Below, piece after piece: positions 49,813-50,468 of a stretch of DNA of 50,468 nucleotides (positions within the stretch are counted from its first letter, which is position 1; every line of letters starts with the position of its first letter). This DNA comes from an uncultured Peptococcaceae bacterium (GTDB taxonomy: Bacteria; Bacillota; Limnochordia; Darwinibacteriales; Darwinibacteriaceae), in assembly GCA_937988745.1 (NCBI GenBank), contig CALKAR010000122.1, forward strand, positions 1 to 50,468, written 5' to 3'. The translations under genes were made by a program, and so were the position numbers. A model generated the notes under the pieces. It saw nothing but the letters and a program-made list of their open reading frames with translations. It was not told the origin of the DNA and did not search any database.

Positions 49813-50457
49813 ATGAATCTGCTGGGAAGGCGCCTTCGAATTCGCCGCCGACAGTTGGGTTATACTCAAGAACAGCTGGCCGAATCTACTACGGGCAGTT
49901 TCATCAGCCGTGTAGAAAGGGGCCACGACCTACCGTCTCTCCTCGTCCTTAAAGAGCTGGCGGGCCGCCTCGAAACAACCACCGGAGAACTGCTTGGTGA
50001 TCTCCTAGCCCTAGAAGCAGCTAAACTCTCTATTCTAATTCCAAGACTGTGTTTCACCTATCTAGAAGAACTTCCTCCCACAAGTATTACCCAATACCTG
50101 GCACTCCTAACCACGAGCGTCCAAAAAGGAAGCACCGTCCCTGCTCCTCCTCTTGATGCTGAACTGCACTTTCTAGCTGCTTTAGTGCACACAGAGCGAG
50201 TAGATTTCCGAAATGCGGTTCGACTTATTGAGACAGGTCTGGAGATCTCGACAGCGAAGCCTCTTACTGAACGGAGACTAACGCTCCTCCGGCGCCTACT
50301 AACGAAAGAGTCTAAGGTCAATGACAAGACACTCTTGGTGTCACGTAAACTGCTCAACCAGCTGCAGGACATCGCAGCGTCTCTTCCTCCACCTGACCTG
50401 CTTGCTTTTGAAGATGTTTCTGCAGCACTGATTTTACAGCACGAGGCGCTGCGATAA
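49813..50457 (+). CDS. XRE-family helix-turn-helix regulator with C-terminal helical (TPR-like) domain
   Basis: The 214-residue protein has an N-terminal Cro/C1-type helix-turn-helix (about 3-60: LGRRLRIRRRQLGYTQEQLAEST split, then SFISRVERGHDLPSLLVL) and an all-helical C-terminal part of about 150 residues resembling the TPR-like sensor domains of this class. ATG 49813 is chosen because GGGGGAGAT lies just upstream; a GTG at 49798 is inside that site. It is divergent from endoAI-endoA with closely spaced promoters, so joint regulation is possible. Ligand and targets are unknown. Confidence 0.85.
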   Translation: MNLLGRRLRIRRRQLGYTQEQLAESTTGSFISRVERGHDLPSLLVLKELAGRLETTTGELLGDLLALEAAKLSILIPRLCFTYLEELPPTSITQYLALLTTSVQKGSTVPAPPLDAELHFLAALVHTERVDFRNAVRLIETGLEISTAKPLTERRLTLLRRLLTKESKVNDKTLLVSRKLLNQLQDIAASLPPPDLLAFEDVSAALILQHEALR

Positions 50458-50468
50458 TCAGACATTCT

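Noticed and set aside
1..50468. CRISPR arrays, insertion sequences, tRNA or rRNA genes, prophage genes
   Set aside because: None was seen in a read of both strands: no regularly spaced direct repeats, no transposase or integrase motifs, and no tRNA-like cloverleaf was noticed.

Overview
This window looks like a chromosomal segment of an endospore-forming Bacillota (Clostridia-like or a related deep lineage). The evidence is gene content and order: an alpha/beta-type small acid-soluble spore protein, SpoIVFB-like and SpoIID-like sporulation proteins, the L21-Prp-L27 cassette with an N-terminally extended L27, a tRNA-Val T-box leader, a CIRCE element, an EndoAI/EndoA module, GatCAB and an Rnf complex. 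Nearly every gene lies on the minus strand; the exceptions are the spore protein (3711), a SleB-like lipoprotein (38578) and an XRE-type regulator (49813). I see no insertion sequence, prophage, CRISPR array, rRNA or tRNA gene. No stretch over 300 bases lacks a gene or a recognisable leader.

Layout, left to right. 1-3514: the start of an Rnf operon, rnfC followed by one long gene fusing RnfD, RnfG and further FMN-binding domains, running off the left edge. 3711-3994: spore protein and terminator. 3976-8607: obg-yhbY-nadD-LCP-rsfS-yqeM. 8652-9790: L21 leader, rplU-prp-rpmA, terminator. 9798-22371: a long cell-shape, division and sporulation cluster (maf-radC-mreBCD-mrdA-minCDE-small membrane protein-spoIVFB-two radical-SAM-associated genes-rng). 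22436-29721: valS (T-box)-folC-SPOR protein, then ferredoxin, spoIID-like gene, unknown small gene and cysK, with three separate promoters. 29718-38467: pcrA-ligA-gatCAB-lgt-like-fur from one promoter. 38578-39300: lipoprotein on plus. 39388-41436: hisIE and an unusual guaA. 41512-43600: groES-groEL under CIRCE. 43697-48960: t6A genes tsaE-tsaB-rimI-tsaD with comB, an amidohydrolase and a class I glutamine-amidotransferase-like hydrolase. 48986-50457: endoAI-endoA toxin-antitoxin divergent from an XRE regulator.

Most genes are ordinary housekeeping in familiar order. The unusual points are: (1) an open reading frame of at least 721 codons joining RnfD, RnfG and a tandem FMN-binding array; (2) a GMP synthase whose glutaminase domain has lost the catalytic Cys and the whole His-Glu segment, so it should depend on free ammonia or a separate subunit; (3) a terminator-like hairpin that masks the spoIID ribosome binding site and is interleaved with a sigma-E-like promoter; (4) an 80-residue single-pass protein in the slot usually held by SpoIVFA; (5) an Lgt-like protein lacking key Lgt residues; (6) a tight divergent promoter pair with a perfect palindrome at the toxin-antitoxin locus. 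Start codons were revised where a Shine-Dalgarno site clearly pointed to a downstream start. All family assignments are by eye, without database searches.
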